DNA of 64,000 nucleotides from Rhodococcus sp. SMB37 (GCF_004345605.1 NZ_SLVY01000003.1:186001-250000), one strand, 5' to 3'. Positions 1 to 8,934 are shown, counted from the stretch's first letter. Numbers and translations: made by a program. The notes: generated by a model from the sequence alone, not told the origin.

Positions 1-521
1 CCCCTGGTGAGCGGGTCGAGCGCACCGAACACCAGCAGCATCGCCAGCAATGGCATCGTGGCCAGCACGCCGTCGACGCGGCCGCGATTGTCAGGGCGGG
101 TCGAGTCGGTGACCCACGCATTGAACGCGGCGTCGTTCGCACTCGAACCGAGAATGCTCATCACACGGTCGAGTACGACGATCGCGATCACCGCGATCGT
201 CACTGCATCGAGCATCGGCATCAATGACGCGGCGGCATCGACACTCACCAGCCCGAAACCGGCGGTACAGAGGCCCCACGGCACGTGCCCGACCGCGATG
301 AACTCGCGTCGCCCGCCGGTTCTGTCCGACGCCGCGCCGGCGAGCAGCGTCGCAATGGTGGCATCGACGGCACTGGTCGCGACCAGGGTGGCGAGTACTG
401 TCGGCGAGTCGGTGATCGTGTTGTAGACGAACAGGTTGAGGTAGATGCTCTCGACCGTCCAGGCCAGTTGCCCCGTCAGCCCGAGCAGCACCACCCAGAT
501 CCAGAGGCGACGATCGGCCAC
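1..521 (-). CDS. MFS transporter, N-terminal part (runs off the window)
   Basis: The minus-strand frame opens at GTG 521 with MADRRLWIWVVLLGLTG and stays open to the window edge, giving about 173 residues. Hydrophobic stretches alternate with short polar loops. The loop GAASDRTGRREF after the second hydrophobic stretch is the loop 2-3 signature of the major facilitator superfamily. The longer minus-strand ORF overlapping it is Arg/His-rich and is a shadow. A stop lies upstream in this frame and no ATG is available, so GTG 521 is the only reasonable start, although its ribosome site is weak. It is divergent from the SDR gene and may carry a substrate of the catabolic cluster; that link is inference. 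Confidence 0.7.
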   Translation of the reverse strand, partial: MADRRLWIWVVLLGLTGQLAWTVESIYLNLFVYNTITDSPTVLATLVATSAVDATIATLLAGAASDRTGGRREFIAVGHVPWGLCTAGFGLVSVDAAASLMPMLDAVTIAVIAIVVLDRVMSILGSSANDAAFNAWVTDSTRPDNRGRVDGVLATMPLLAMLLVFGALDPLTR

Positions 522-677
522 ACGCTCGTGTATCCCGCGACCATGGTGGTTCGCGCCATCCCGGCGCGTGGACCGATCCCACCGTGTCGGACCTCGTCAT
601 GTCGCGCAGATACGCAGCGTTTCGACCGCACTGCGGTTGACCGGGGCAGCTCACCCAGGTGGATGTCCCGAATGGGT

Positions 678-699
678 GACCACGTAGCGGACCACGTAG
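678..699 (+). promoter_or_regulatory. Tandem GACCACGTAG operator upstream of the SDR gene
   Basis: Two exact copies of GACCACGTAG lie at 678-687 and 690-699, a 12-bp period, about 110 bp before the SDR start. Close relatives occur before the monooxygenase gene (8754-8775, minus strand) and before the acyl-CoA ligase gene (8935-8954). One regulator probably binds all three. The LuxR-type protein at 4749 is a candidate, but nothing in the sequence proves it. Confidence 0.5.
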
Positions 700-806
700 T
701 CGCCCGCCTGTGTGCAGCGCGCGGACCGGCCATTGTGATTCAGGGCATACCGCGTTCGAAACATCCTCGTCCATTCATAACCGTAGTCACAACGGAAGGA
801 ATCCTG

Positions 807-1643
807 ATGGGACAGCTTGAAGGCAAGGTCGCGCTGGTAACGGGAGCAGCACGCGGACAAGGGCGCTCGCATGCCATCCGGCTCGCGGAAGAAGGCGCCG
901 ACGTCATCATCGTCGACATCTGCGCCAAGCCGGCAACGACGAAGTACCGCGGTGCGACGGAGGACGAACTCCAGGAAACTGCCCGGCATATCGAGAAGCT
1001 CGGGCAGCGTGCCCATGTCGCTGTTGCCGACGTGCGGTCGCTGAGTCGGCTCCAGGACGTGGTCGCCGAGGGTGTTGCGAAGCTCGGACGCCTCGACACC
1101 GTGGTGGCGAACGCCGGCATCTTCTCGTCCAGTCCACTGCACGAGCTCACCGAAGCGCAGTGGGACGAAATGATCGACATCAACCTGTCGGGCGTGTGGA
1201 AGACAATGCGAGCGACTGTCCCCATCCTGATCGAGCAGGGTGAGGGCGGATCGATCGTCCTGATCAGCTCCACCGGTGGATTGCAGGGTTTCCCCAACTT
1301 CGCCCACTACGTCGCCGCGAAGCACGGCGTCACCGGTCTCGCCCGAACTGCCGCCAATGAGCTGGGCTCCCATCGGATTCGGTGCAACTCGATCCATCCT
1401 ACGTCGGTGCTGACGGACATGATCGACAACGAGGACATGTACCGGCTGTTCCGACCGGACCTCGAGACGCCCACACACGAGGATTTCCGCGAAGCGTGCG
1501 AGACCGCGATGAACGTGCTGCCGACTCCCTGGATCGAACCGGCGGATATCAGCAACGCCGTGGTGTGGCTCGCTTCGGACGCGGCACGCTACGTCACCGG
1601 CATCGCACTGCCCGTCGACGCGGGCGCCCTCAACAAGGTCTGA
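807..1643 (+). CDS. Mycofactocin-type SDR family oxidoreductase
   Basis: This is a 278-residue short-chain dehydrogenase. The nucleotide-binding loop TGAARGQGRSHA (near residues 12-23), the insertion after VDIC, the NAG motif, the catalytic Ser in ISS and the YVAAK Tyr/Lys pair are all present. The extended GQGRSHA loop is typical of the actinobacterial carveol-dehydrogenase-like, mycofactocin-coupled branch, whose tightly held NAD is recycled by mycofactocin. Expected reaction: secondary alcohol to ketone. The start is ATG 807 behind GGAAGGA; the frame is open further upstream but that part is not protein-like. A ketone product would suit the Baeyer-Villiger monooxygenase at 10824. The exact substrate cannot be read from the sequence. 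Confidence 0.85.
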   Translation: MGQLEGKVALVTGAARGQGRSHAIRLAEEGADVIIVDICAKPATTKYRGATEDELQETARHIEKLGQRAHVAVADVRSLSRLQDVVAEGVAKLGRLDTVVANAGIFSSSPLHELTEAQWDEMIDINLSGVWKTMRATVPILIEQGEGGSIVLISSTGGLQGFPNFAHYVAAKHGVTGLARTAANELGSHRIRCNSIHPTSVLTDMIDNEDMYRLFRPDLETPTHEDFREACETAMNVLPTPWIEPADISNAVVWLASDAARYVTGIALPVDAGALNKV

Positions 1644-1660
1644 TCAGCAGACACCAGCAA

Positions 1661-1694
1661 GCGGGGCACCCGGAACCAACCCGGAGTGCCCCGC
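1661..1694 (+). terminator. Hairpin after the SDR gene
   Basis: Nine-base arms GCGGGGCAC (1661-1669) and GTGCCCCGC (1686-1694) enclose a GC-rich loop 17 bp after the SDR stop. There is no T-tract, which is common for actinobacterial terminators. Confidence 0.6.
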
Positions 1695-1800
1695 TCTGCG
1701 TGCGCGAACGCTGCGGCGATCTCGTGACGACCAATCGTTCCCAGCGTGACACCGCCGCTGCTCATTTGTAGTGCCTTCTCACCATTGCGCTGCGTGGAAC

Positions 1801-1843
1801 CCCGCATGCACTGAGTCGTAAACCCCGACTCGGTGCATGCGGG
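1801..1843. terminator. Bidirectional hairpin between convergent genes
   Basis: Eighteen-base arms at 1801-1818 and 1826-1843 pair with a single T/G mismatch around a 7-base loop. The hairpin sits 10 bp beyond the stop of the leftward nitronate-monooxygenase-like gene and between the two convergent units, so it probably ends that operon and backs up the SDR terminator. Confidence 0.65.
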
Positions 1844-1853
1844 AAACCGGATG

Positions 1854-2831
1854 TCAGAGCAATACTGCTCTCGCCTGCGCATACTCGGCTCTGAGACGTT
1901 CGATGATCATTGCAGCCGTCAGCACGGCGTCGACGGCGCCGATGCCCTGCCCTGCGCCCCAGATATCGCGCCACGGCTTCGCCTGCGGCTTCGGACCCGG
2001 CTCGGCGCCTTCGGTGATACCGAAGTTCGGCACGGCCGGCCTCGAGTCGCCGAGTGCGTCGGGATCGAGCCCGGCGGCTCTGATGCTTCCCCGAAGGTAG
2101 TTGCCGTGGACACCGGTGAACCGGCTCGAGTAGACGATGTCGCCGGCGCCGGAATCGACAATCATCTGCTTGTACCTGAGGTCGGCATCGGCTTCGGTAC
2201 TAGCGATGAAGACGGAGCCCATGTAGGCGAGGTCCGCTCCGGCGGCCTGCGCTGCGAGGATCGCGCGGCCGTGGGCGATGGCTCCGGACAGCAAGAGCGG
2301 GCCGTCGAACCACGCACGTATCTCCTGGAGCAGAGCGAAGGGGGACTGTGTCCCCGCATGGCCACCGGCTCCGGCAGCCACCGCGATCAGCCCGTCTGCC
2401 CCCTTGGCGACCGCTTTGCGGGCGAACGTGTTGTCGATGACATCGTGAAGGACGATGCCGCCGTATGAATGGACGGCGTCGTTGACGTCCGCGCGGGCAC
2501 CGAGCGAAGTGATCACGATCGGAACCTCGAACTCGACGATCGTGGCGAGATCCTCCTCGAGCCGAGAGTTGGTCTTGTGCACGATGAGGTTGACCGCATA
2601 CGGGGCGGCCGGCGCTTCCGGGTTGTTCGCGTCGTATTTCGCCAGTCTCGCAGTGATATCGGCGAGCCACTCGCGCAGAACCGGCCGGGGTCGCGCGTTG
2701 AGCGACGGGAATGATCCGACCACACCGGAGGTGCACTGTGCGACAACGAGATCGGGACCGGAGACGATGAACAAGGGTGAAGCAACCACCGGCAGACGAA
2801 GCCGGTCGTGGAGGACGGGCGGCAGAGTCAA
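1854..2831 (-). CDS. Nitronate monooxygenase / 2-nitropropane dioxygenase-like flavoprotein
   Basis: A TIM-barrel FMN protein of 325 residues. It starts PPVLHDRLRLPVVASPLF, has the AAGAGGHAGTQSPF phosphate/flavin loop with the conserved His, then GAIAHGRAILAAQAAGADLAYMGSVF. These match the nitronate monooxygenase and related enoyl-reductase family. I choose TTG 2831, preceded by AAAGGA at 7-bp spacing, over the TTG at 2867, which lacks a ribosome site. It is the last gene of a leftward four-gene operon with a flavin reductase, a RibB-like protein and a SnoaL-like protein. Family members oxidise nitronates or act as reductases; the physiological substrate here is unknown. Confidence 0.8.
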   Translation of the reverse strand: MTLPPVLHDRLRLPVVASPLFIVSGPDLVVAQCTSGVVGSFPSLNARPRPVLREWLADITARLAKYDANNPEAPAAPYAVNLIVHKTNSRLEEDLATIVEFEVPIVITSLGARADVNDAVHSYGGIVLHDVIDNTFARKAVAKGADGLIAVAAGAGGHAGTQSPFALLQEIRAWFDGPLLLSGAIAHGRAILAAQAAGADLAYMGSVFIASTEADADLRYKQMIVDSGAGDIVYSSRFTGVHGNYLRGSIRAAGLDPDALGDSRPAVPNFGITEGAEPGPKPQAKPWRDIWGAGQGIGAVDAVLTAAMIIERLRAEYAQARAVLL

Positions 2832-2873
2832 GTTCGTGTCCTTTTCGACAACACGGCAATACGGCAACAGTTC

Positions 2874-3389
2874 TCAGGGTGTGTCGTGCGGAGTGTGTGT
2901 TCCGAACCGCCGAGCATGGTAGGTCAGTGGCGCGGCGATGGGGTCGGTGTCGACACCCGTGACGCCTCCGACGAGAATGACGTGATCACCACCCGGGAGA
3001 ATGTGATCGACCCTGCAGGACAGCCAGATTGCAGACCCGTCGAGTCGCGGTATCGAATCGTGCCGGTGCCAGAGTGTTCCCGCGAACTTGTCGTCCCCCT
3101 TGATGGCGAAACGCGTGGCGACGGATTGTTGCTGCGCCCCGAGGACGTTCACTCCGAACGTGCCGGTGCGCGTGATCGCCGACAGGCTTTCCGATGTCGT
3201 CGCCATCGCCACAGCGATCAGCAGTGGTTCGACCGACAAGGACATCACGGCACTGACGGTCGTGCCGTGTGGACGATCGCCGTCCATCGTCGTGACAACG
3301 GCGACCGGTGCGCACATGTGCGCCATCGCCTCTTTGAAGTCGGCCGATAGGTCGGCTTCACGGCTGGTCGTCGGGGTGGGGATGCTCAT
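2874..3389 (-). CDS. Flavin reductase (HsaB/HpaC-type small component)
   Basis: A 171-residue flavin-reductase-domain protein. DFKEAMAHMCAPVAVVTTM, then GTTVSAVMSLSVEPLLIAV and TFGVNVLGAQQQSVATRFA follow the order of FMN-binding NAD(P)H:flavin reductases that feed two-component monooxygenases. The start is ATG 3389 behind GGGAGA; the in-frame extension to 3593 is Arg/His-rich and not protein-like. The natural partner is the acyl-CoA-dehydrogenase-fold oxygenase at 7465-8664, encoded in a separate unit beyond the regulator. It lies between the RibB-like and nitronate monooxygenase-like genes. Confidence 0.82.
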   Translation of the reverse strand: MSIPTPTTSREADLSADFKEAMAHMCAPVAVVTTMDGDRPHGTTVSAVMSLSVEPLLIAVAMATTSESLSAITRTGTFGVNVLGAQQQSVATRFAIKGDDKFAGTLWHRHDSIPRLDGSAIWLSCRVDHILPGGDHVILVGGVTGVDTDPIAAPLTYHARRFGTHTPHDTP

Positions 3390-3435
3390 GGTCGATCGGT
3401 CTCCCAGGGACGTCGAGTGCGGTGGACGATGCCGT

Positions 3436-4086
3436 TCATGCAACGGCTGTACGACTGTCGGTGATCGAGGCTCGCAGGTCCGAGTAACGAATCGTAGGTA
3501 GGTCCCAGTGCTGGGCTTCGTCGATACCGGCCTCGCGGCACGGATCGATGCGGGACACCAGGGAGGCGAATGCCACCGGAAAGCCCTGCACATCCGCCCC
3601 GGCCGCTGCGCAGAGGTACCCGGCTTCCGCGATCAAGCGTGGTCTGCCGGGTGCGTTCTCGTCTGCAGCAAGGACAGGGATCACGTGGCCTGGGCGGGTG
3701 AACGAAGTGGGAGTCGATTGTCGATCTCCCAACGTGCGCAGAGTGACTGCGCGGTCCTGCGCGGAGATGCCGGTCGTGACGCCTTCTGCTGCGTCGACCG
3801 CCACGCACATCCGACCACCGAACGAATTATCGGCTTCCCAAACCATCGGCGGCAGGCACAGGCGATGAGCATCGAACTGGCTCACGGTGACGCAGACGAA
3901 CCCGCTTCCTTCACGAATCATTTCGGCCACTACGGGCGTCGACGCGCGCCGGGCCAGGACCATCATGTCGATGCCGGTGCCGTTCAGATCGTCCACTGCC
4001 AGCACGGGGCCACCGGCCTGCAGGGCTTCGATTGCAGAGTCGAGGGCCGAGCTGCGCATGCAGCGCTGTGCGATGCTCATCGCCAT
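3436..4086 (-). CDS. RibB-like (3,4-dihydroxy-2-butanone-4-phosphate synthase fold) protein, active site degenerate
   Basis: About 216 residues that track RibB along their length: a VDDxN segment, GFVCVTV, RLCLPPM, VAVDAAEGVTTGISAQDRA, then TRPGHVIPVLA. The residues that define DHBP synthase are altered: the acidic loop usually read as RExEGD is LNGTGID, and the GHTEA segment near the end is IAEAGY. This is a RibB homologue but probably not a normal DHBP synthase. It lies 3-6 bp after the SnoaL-like gene and 46 bp before the flavin reductase gene, so it is in the flavoenzyme operon. Possible roles are another ketose-phosphate or flavin-related reaction, or a non-catalytic part. GTG 4089 is an alternative start. 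Confidence 0.6.
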   Translation of the reverse strand: MAMSIAQRCMRSSALDSAIEALQAGGPVLAVDDLNGTGIDMMVLARRASTPVVAEMIREGSGFVCVTVSQFDAHRLCLPPMVWEADNSFGGRMCVAVDAAEGVTTGISAQDRAVTLRTLGDRQSTPTSFTRPGHVIPVLAADENAPGRPRLIAEAGYLCAAAGADVQGFPVAFASLVSRIDPCREAGIDEAQHWDLPTIRYSDLRASITDSRTAVA

Positions 4087-4092
4087 CACCTG

Positions 4093-4488
4093 TCAGCCGG
4101 CAAGTCCGGTCGCGGACCAGAACGCTTCGAACGAGGACGGCACGAGATCGTTGCCGCGCACGACCTTGCCGTCGACGAATCGGTGGCCCATGACCATCGT
4201 GATATCCAGTTCGTGTTCGCCGAGCTTGCGGTATGCCCGGATCTTGGCGACCACGAGTTCGTCGTCGATCACATCGCAGCTGACCACTTCGTTCGCGGAG
4301 GCGTCGAGTTTGGCGAGCACACCGAGACCCTCCAGGAATTCCGCCTTGGTGTAGACCCGCTGTGTGCCGTCGAAGGTGAATCCGGCCCAGGTCATCGTGT
4401 CGTCGTACAGGTCCAGGAGGGGTGTGGGATCGCCTTGGTCGGCAGCGGCGAAAGCCTTGGTGAGCGCGTCGGCGTTCTGCTGTGTCAT
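4093..4488 (-). CDS. SnoaL/NTF2-fold protein
   Basis: A 131-residue protein: N-terminal helix NADALTKAFAAADQGD, then the DDTMTWAGFTFDGTQRVYTKAEFLEGL pattern and alternating beta strands ending VVRGNDLVPSSFEAFW, as in the SnoaL-like cone-shaped fold. Family members are small isomerases, hydrolases or cyclases, or have no known activity. The start ATG 4488 has an ideal ribosome site (ACGGAGGT, 4-bp spacing), marking this as the first gene of the leftward operon that continues with the RibB-like, flavin reductase and nitronate monooxygenase-like genes. It is divergent from the LuxR-type regulator across 260 bp. Confidence 0.75.
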   Translation of the reverse strand: MTQQNADALTKAFAAADQGDPTPLLDLYDDTMTWAGFTFDGTQRVYTKAEFLEGLGVLAKLDASANEVVSCDVIDDELVVAKIRAYRKLGEHELDITMVMGHRFVDGKVVRGNDLVPSSFEAFWSATGLAG

Positions 4489-4748
4489 CAGTACCTCCGT
4501 ACGTAGGAATGTGGTCCACACCACCTTCGCAGCGACAACGAGGTGCGGTAACCGTCCGATCACGTGACCGTGTACGGGGGCGTCCAGCCACGACTCCCGG
4601 CGCCATTTTCGCTGGTGAAGGCCTATCCTATCGAGAAAGGGGGTGGCGCATGTTCCGCCGACGACCGAAAGTGACACATCTTGACCCCCCATGTTGCGGT
4701 GCGTCACCTTCGGCCAGCAGAGTGATACGCGTCTCATAGGAGGTGCGG

Positions 4749-7394
4749 TTGAACGCCGACGAGTGGTTCGAAATCCATCAGTGCCGTGGCGAAGGTGAGT
4801 CGATCAAGGGCATTGCCCAACGGTTGGGTATCTCCCGGAACACGGTGCGCCGAGCTCTTGCGATGTCCGAACAGCCGAACGACCACCGACGATTGAAGGG
4901 ATCGGTGGCCGACGAGGCGGATGCACGCATCCGGGACCTACTCCAACGGTCTCCGAGCATCTCCATCGCAGAGATAGGCAGATGCATCATGTGGAGCCAC
5001 TCGCGAACACTTCTCGTACGTAAGGTGAACCAGATCAAGAGCGAGATGACCACCGTTCCCTTCGATCCCCCCTCGATCGGCACCGGACTTCCGCAACATC
5101 CCACCAGTTTCGTCGGACGGCACCACGAATTGCGCGAGATCCGCCGTCTACTCGGTGACCACAGGCTGGTGTCGGTCGTCGGCCCCGGAGGGATCGGAAA
5201 GACCCGACTCGTCGTACGAGCAGCGGAAGAGTACCGACGGGCGTTCGCCGACGGAATCCGCTTCGTGGAACTCGCATCCCTACGTAGCGAAAGCTTGGTG
5301 AGCCAGGCGATCGCCGATCGACTCGGACTCGAAACCCGCGACGGCCCGAACAACTCCGCCGACGACATCCTCGTCGAGTACTTGCGCAACCGAAGGATGC
5401 TCCTGATCCTCGACAACTGCGAACATCTCGTCGACGGGGTCGCAGCCCTCGTCAGCCGCCTGACCGAAGAAACGCGCAACCTGCGAATCCTCACCACCTC
5501 GCGGGAGTACCTGGCAATCCCCGGCGAGTACGTCTTCCACCTTCCGCCACTTTCCATCGACGGTGGTAAGGAATCTGGAGCTGTCGAGTTGTTCGCCAAT
5601 CGCGCCGAGTCCGTGCTGTCCGGCTTCGAACTCAGCGACTCGAATGTGGACGCAGTCAGACGGATCTGTCAACGGCTCGACGGACTTCCCCTGGCCATCG
5701 AACTGGCCTGTACTCGCTTGAACGTCCTTTCGGTCGAGGACCTCGCGGAACGACTGGATCGGCGTCTGTCCATGTTGACCGTCTCCGCACGCGGACGCAC
5801 ACCGAGACACCGGAGTCTGCAAGCGACGATCGACTGGAGTTACGAGTTGTGTTCGGAGACGGAACGCATCTTGTGGTGCCACACTTCCGTCTTCGCCGAC
5901 AGTTTCGACATCGGTATGGCGGTGGCTGTGTGCTCGGACGATGCGCTGTCCGAGGACGAGATCATGGAAGCAGTCGCCGCGCTCGTCGCCAAGTCAGTGG
6001 TGGTGCGTGAGATCTCGGACAACGGGGTTCGCTTCCGGCTGCTCGAATCGATACGGGAATACGGATGGGGGAAACTGACCATCCCGGAACGCCGTCACAT
6101 GAACGAACGGCTCCTCGAATACTGTGCCCGTATCGTCGAAGAGTCGACCACCTCCTGGTACGGACCCGAGCAGCTGACGAAGGCGACGGCGGTCTCGATC
6201 AACCGCGGAAACATACGGGCTGCACTGCATTCGGTGATGAACACCCCCACCGATCCTGCACTCGTAGAACTGGCCGCTGACACGCTGGGATCCTCGAGAT
6301 TCCTGTGGGCCTGCGGAATCTCCGTACGCGAGCACAGAATGTGGTTGACGCAGGCACTCGACCTGCCCGGAGTCTCGAGGACCGCACGCGGACGTATCCT
6401 CACCGTGCTCGCATTGGTTCAGACACTTCAAGGTGATCGAGATGCGGCCGACTTCACCTTACGCAGGGCACGCGAGCTCGCCGGCGACCGCGAAGATCCG
6501 GTCACCAGATCATTCGCGGTCCATATCGCAGGACTGCGGGACTTCTTCGCCGGCCGAGCGGATTCCGGGATGGCATACCTCGACGAGGCAGAACGCGGAT
6601 ATCAACTCCACGGCTGTGATCCGGAACTGGTATCGATGTTGCAGGTCCATCGAGGCATGCTGCTCTGCTCCACGCAGGACGTATCCGGCGCCGCCGATGC
6701 TTTCAGCCGAGTGTTCACCAGTACCGACGAGATCGGCGAACTCTGGTTCCACTCCTACGCGACCTACGGACTCGGCCACGTCGCACTGCTCGAGAACGAT
6801 CCGGACACCGCTGCCCAGCGCGCGCTCGAAGCACTTCGCTACCAACGAGAGTTCGCCGACCCGATCGGCAAGACAGTGATGGCAGACCTTCTGGGATGGG
6901 CACTCGCCGAGCAAGGCCACGGTGCACGCGCCGCGGTCGTGCTGGGCGCGGCCTCATCCATGTGGGGATCGATCGGTCGACAACTCTACGGTGCAGATCA
7001 CTGGAATACCTTGCGCGCACGCGCAGTCGATACGGCACGGCACCACGTCGGCGGTTCGGCATTCGATGCCGCATGGGCCCGAGGCCAGGCCATGACCGCC
7101 CCCGAATTGCTCGCCTACATCTTCGACGAAGACTGTGCCAAGCACGATCACCCTGCCCCAGACCGGAGTTACTCCGCCCACGCAACAGCTAGGGCCGATG
7201 CCTCCCAACTCGACCTTCTCTCACCCCGTGAGCGAGAGGTCGCCGAACTGGTCGCACAGGGACTGACCAACAAACAGATCGCCGGGAGGCTCGTGCTGTC
7301 ATCTCGTACCGTGGAAGGGCATGTGGAGCACCTGCTACGCAAGTTGTGCCTTTCGCGACGAACCGAGGTACCTCGAGCACTGTTCGCGACGTGA
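4749..7394 (+). CDS. Large ATPase regulator with LuxR C-terminal HTH and IstA-like N-terminal HTH
   Basis: An 881-residue regulator. Residues about 1-95 carry a helix-turn-helix (GESIKGIAQRLGISRNTVRRAL) plus a second helical segment laid out like the N-terminus of IS21 IstA transposases. A STAND/AAA-type ATPase follows with Walker A GPGGIGKTRL near 145 and Walker B MLLILDNCEHL. A helical TPR-like region follows, and a C-terminal LuxR HTH (LLSPREREVAELVAQGLTNK, then SSRTVEGHVEHLLRKL). The TTG at 4749 has AGGAGG five bases upstream; the GTG at 4743 overlaps that site. It is divergent from the flavoenzyme operon and probably controls the cluster, with the ATPase/TPR part sensing a ligand. Two DNA-binding domains in one protein is unusual. 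Confidence 0.85.
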   Translation: MNADEWFEIHQCRGEGESIKGIAQRLGISRNTVRRALAMSEQPNDHRRLKGSVADEADARIRDLLQRSPSISIAEIGRCIMWSHSRTLLVRKVNQIKSEMTTVPFDPPSIGTGLPQHPTSFVGRHHELREIRRLLGDHRLVSVVGPGGIGKTRLVVRAAEEYRRAFADGIRFVELASLRSESLVSQAIADRLGLETRDGPNNSADDILVEYLRNRRMLLILDNCEHLVDGVAALVSRLTEETRNLRILTTSREYLAIPGEYVFHLPPLSIDGGKESGAVELFANRAESVLSGFELSDSNVDAVRRICQRLDGLPLAIELACTRLNVLSVEDLAERLDRRLSMLTVSARGRTPRHRSLQATIDWSYELCSETERILWCHTSVFADSFDIGMAVAVCSDDALSEDEIMEAVAALVAKSVVVREISDNGVRFRLLESIREYGWGKLTIPERRHMNERLLEYCARIVEESTTSWYGPEQLTKATAVSINRGNIRAALHSVMNTPTDPALVELAADTLGSSRFLWACGISVREHRMWLTQALDLPGVSRTARGRILTVLALVQTLQGDRDAADFTLRRARELAGDREDPVTRSFAVHIAGLRDFFAGRADSGMAYLDEAERGYQLHGCDPELVSMLQVHRGMLLCSTQDVSGAADAFSRVFTSTDEIGELWFHSYATYGLGHVALLENDPDTAAQRALEALRYQREFADPIGKTVMADLLGWALAEQGHGARAAVVLGAASSMWGSIGRQLYGADHWNTLRARAVDTARHHVGGSAFDAAWARGQAMTAPELLAYIFDEDCAKHDHPAPDRSYSAHATARADASQLDLLSPREREVAELVAQGLTNKQIAGRLVLSSRTVEGHVEHLLRKLCLSRRTEVPRALFAT

Positions 7395-7415
7395 ACGGAA
7401 CCATCGGGCCCGCCA

Positions 7416-7443
7416 CGCCCGGGCCGCCGGAGCGGCCCGGGCG
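7416..7443. terminator. Bidirectional terminator hairpin
   Basis: Perfect 12-base arms CGCCCGGGCCGC (7416-7427) and GCGGCCCGGGCG (7432-7443) with a 4-base loop lie between the convergent LuxR-type and monooxygenase genes, 21 bp from each stop. Confidence 0.85.
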
Positions 7444-7464
7444 GACTCGTAACGCACCCGGCGA

Positions 7465-8664
7465 TCAGCCCTGCTGATAGCCGGGCAAGATCGCCCCGGC
7501 CGCATCACTCAACGTCATGCGGTCGATCAGAGCGTGCTGAGTGGCAACAGCTGCGTCACGGACGCACCGGCCCAGCACGCTGGGGTTACGAACCGTGGCA
7601 CTACCGGCCCAGCGGTGAGCAAACATCACGACATCGCCCGCGACCTCCTGAACCCAGGTCGCAGCCTGCCGTAGACGCGCGTGCTGCTCGTCGGAGATCG
7701 GCAGTCCTGCTGCCGCGGTCTCCTCCGCATCCCCGAATACCTGGTAGACGTAGGCACAGGCGGCCTTGTACAAGGCTTCGTGGCGGGCGAACTCGATACG
7801 GAAGACATCGGAGTCACCGACGGCACCGTCGTATCCGGGCCGGACCTTCCCCGCGACGATGCGGGCGATCTCCTCCAAGGCTCGCTCGGCCAGCCCCAGT
7901 GCCACAGGTGCGTGGCCGCCGACACCGATGCCCAACAGCCCGAGCTTGTACACGGACTCGGGCCGGACTGGAACGGTCGAGAAGGTGTTCATGGTGAACC
8001 GCTCTGCGACGAACACGTCGGTCACGCGGTAATCGTACGAACCGGTGCCGACCATCCCCATGACGTCCCAGTTGCCGAGGAATTCGATGTTCTCCCTGGG
8101 GATCCAGGCGATACGGGCCTCGGGCTGCCCGTCCTCTCCCACCATCGGATTGCCCTGGTCGTCGTGTACGACGAAGCCTGCGCCGATCCACGATGCGTGG
8201 GCCGAGCCGCTGGCGAACTGGAAGCGGCCGGTGACACGGTATCCGCCGTCGACTCGCACGCCTGTGCCGGTGGGGACGATCATGCCCGCTGTGATGCCTT
8301 TGTCGACACCTGCAAACATCTCGCGCGCACCGTCGGGATTCGTGTAGCCGACCGCAACACCGGTGCTGCAGGAGTTGGCCATGAACGCCCAGCCCGTGGA
8401 GCCGTCGGCGCGTGTGATCTCCTGGACCACCTTGAAGGCACTGACGATGTCGAGGCCGGCACCGCCGTATTCGTCCGGCACCAGAATCCAGAACAAGCCC
8501 GCCTCCGCAAGCGCCTCGTAGACAGGCCGAGTGATCGTTGCTTCTGTTTCGATGGCGTTCGCTTCGGCCTCGATGACCCTGGCTACTTCGCGGGCGCGAT
8601 CGAGATACTCGGCCCCGCGAGCTCGCTGCTGATACGTCGAGAGAACGGGCGCGGTGATTGTCAT
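7465..8664 (-). CDS. Acyl-CoA-dehydrogenase-fold flavin monooxygenase (HsaA/HpaB-group D)
   Basis: A 399-residue protein with the acyl-CoA dehydrogenase fold: N-terminal helices, ILVPDEYGGAGLDI, a STGWAFMANS segment, GRFQFASGSAHASWIGAGF in the middle beta domain, and a C-terminal helical domain ending GAILPGYQQG. Length, the GRFxFASG segment and the missing acyl-CoA catalytic Glu context favour the two-component flavin-dependent hydroxylases (HsaA-like) over true dehydrogenases. The start is ATG 8664 (MTITAPVL) behind AAGGA. Its reductase is probably the product of 2874-3389. Substrate is unknown; a cyclic or aromatic compound is likely. The operator at 8754-8775 lies about 90 bp upstream. 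Confidence 0.78.
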   Translation of the reverse strand: MTITAPVLSTYQQRARGAEYLDRAREVARVIEAEANAIETEATITRPVYEALAEAGLFWILVPDEYGGAGLDIVSAFKVVQEITRADGSTGWAFMANSCSTGVAVGYTNPDGAREMFAGVDKGITAGMIVPTGTGVRVDGGYRVTGRFQFASGSAHASWIGAGFVVHDDQGNPMVGEDGQPEARIAWIPRENIEFLGNWDVMGMVGTGSYDYRVTDVFVAERFTMNTFSTVPVRPESVYKLGLLGIGVGGHAPVALGLAERALEEIARIVAGKVRPGYDGAVGDSDVFRIEFARHEALYKAACAYVYQVFGDAEETAAAGLPISDEQHARLRQAATWVQEVAGDVVMFAHRWAGSATVRNPSVLGRCVRDAAVATQHALIDRMTLSDAAGAILPGYQQG

Positions 8665-8753
8665 CCGAGGATTCCTTCCAGATGGGTACGACGGGTACCT
8701 GCATATGACTGGAATCACAATGACCCGCCACGCGTATCTCGACAGCGGGGCAA

Positions 8754-8775
8754 CTACGTGGTCGACTACGGGATC
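8754..8775 (-). promoter_or_regulatory. Tandem CGTAG operator upstream of the monooxygenase gene
   Basis: On the minus strand the site reads GATCCCGTAG, TC, GACCACGTAG: two half-sites with a 12-bp period. The second half-site is identical to both repeats at 678-699. Confidence 0.5.
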
Positions 8776-8934
8776 CCGACAACCGGGTACACAGCCAGGC
8801 TATAACAGCATCCCGCCTGCGTGACGGGGTCAGGATGTGTCGGTAGCGAAGACAGAGTATTTGGTTGCAGTGGCCCTTTCGAAAGAGGAGCATCCGAGCT
8901 GAGTCTTTCACTCCGCCCTTTCGATCCCGGTGCC

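Noticed and set aside
3436-4086. Naming this gene ribB
   Set aside because: The fold matches, but the residues that define DHBP synthase activity are replaced, so the symbol would mislead.
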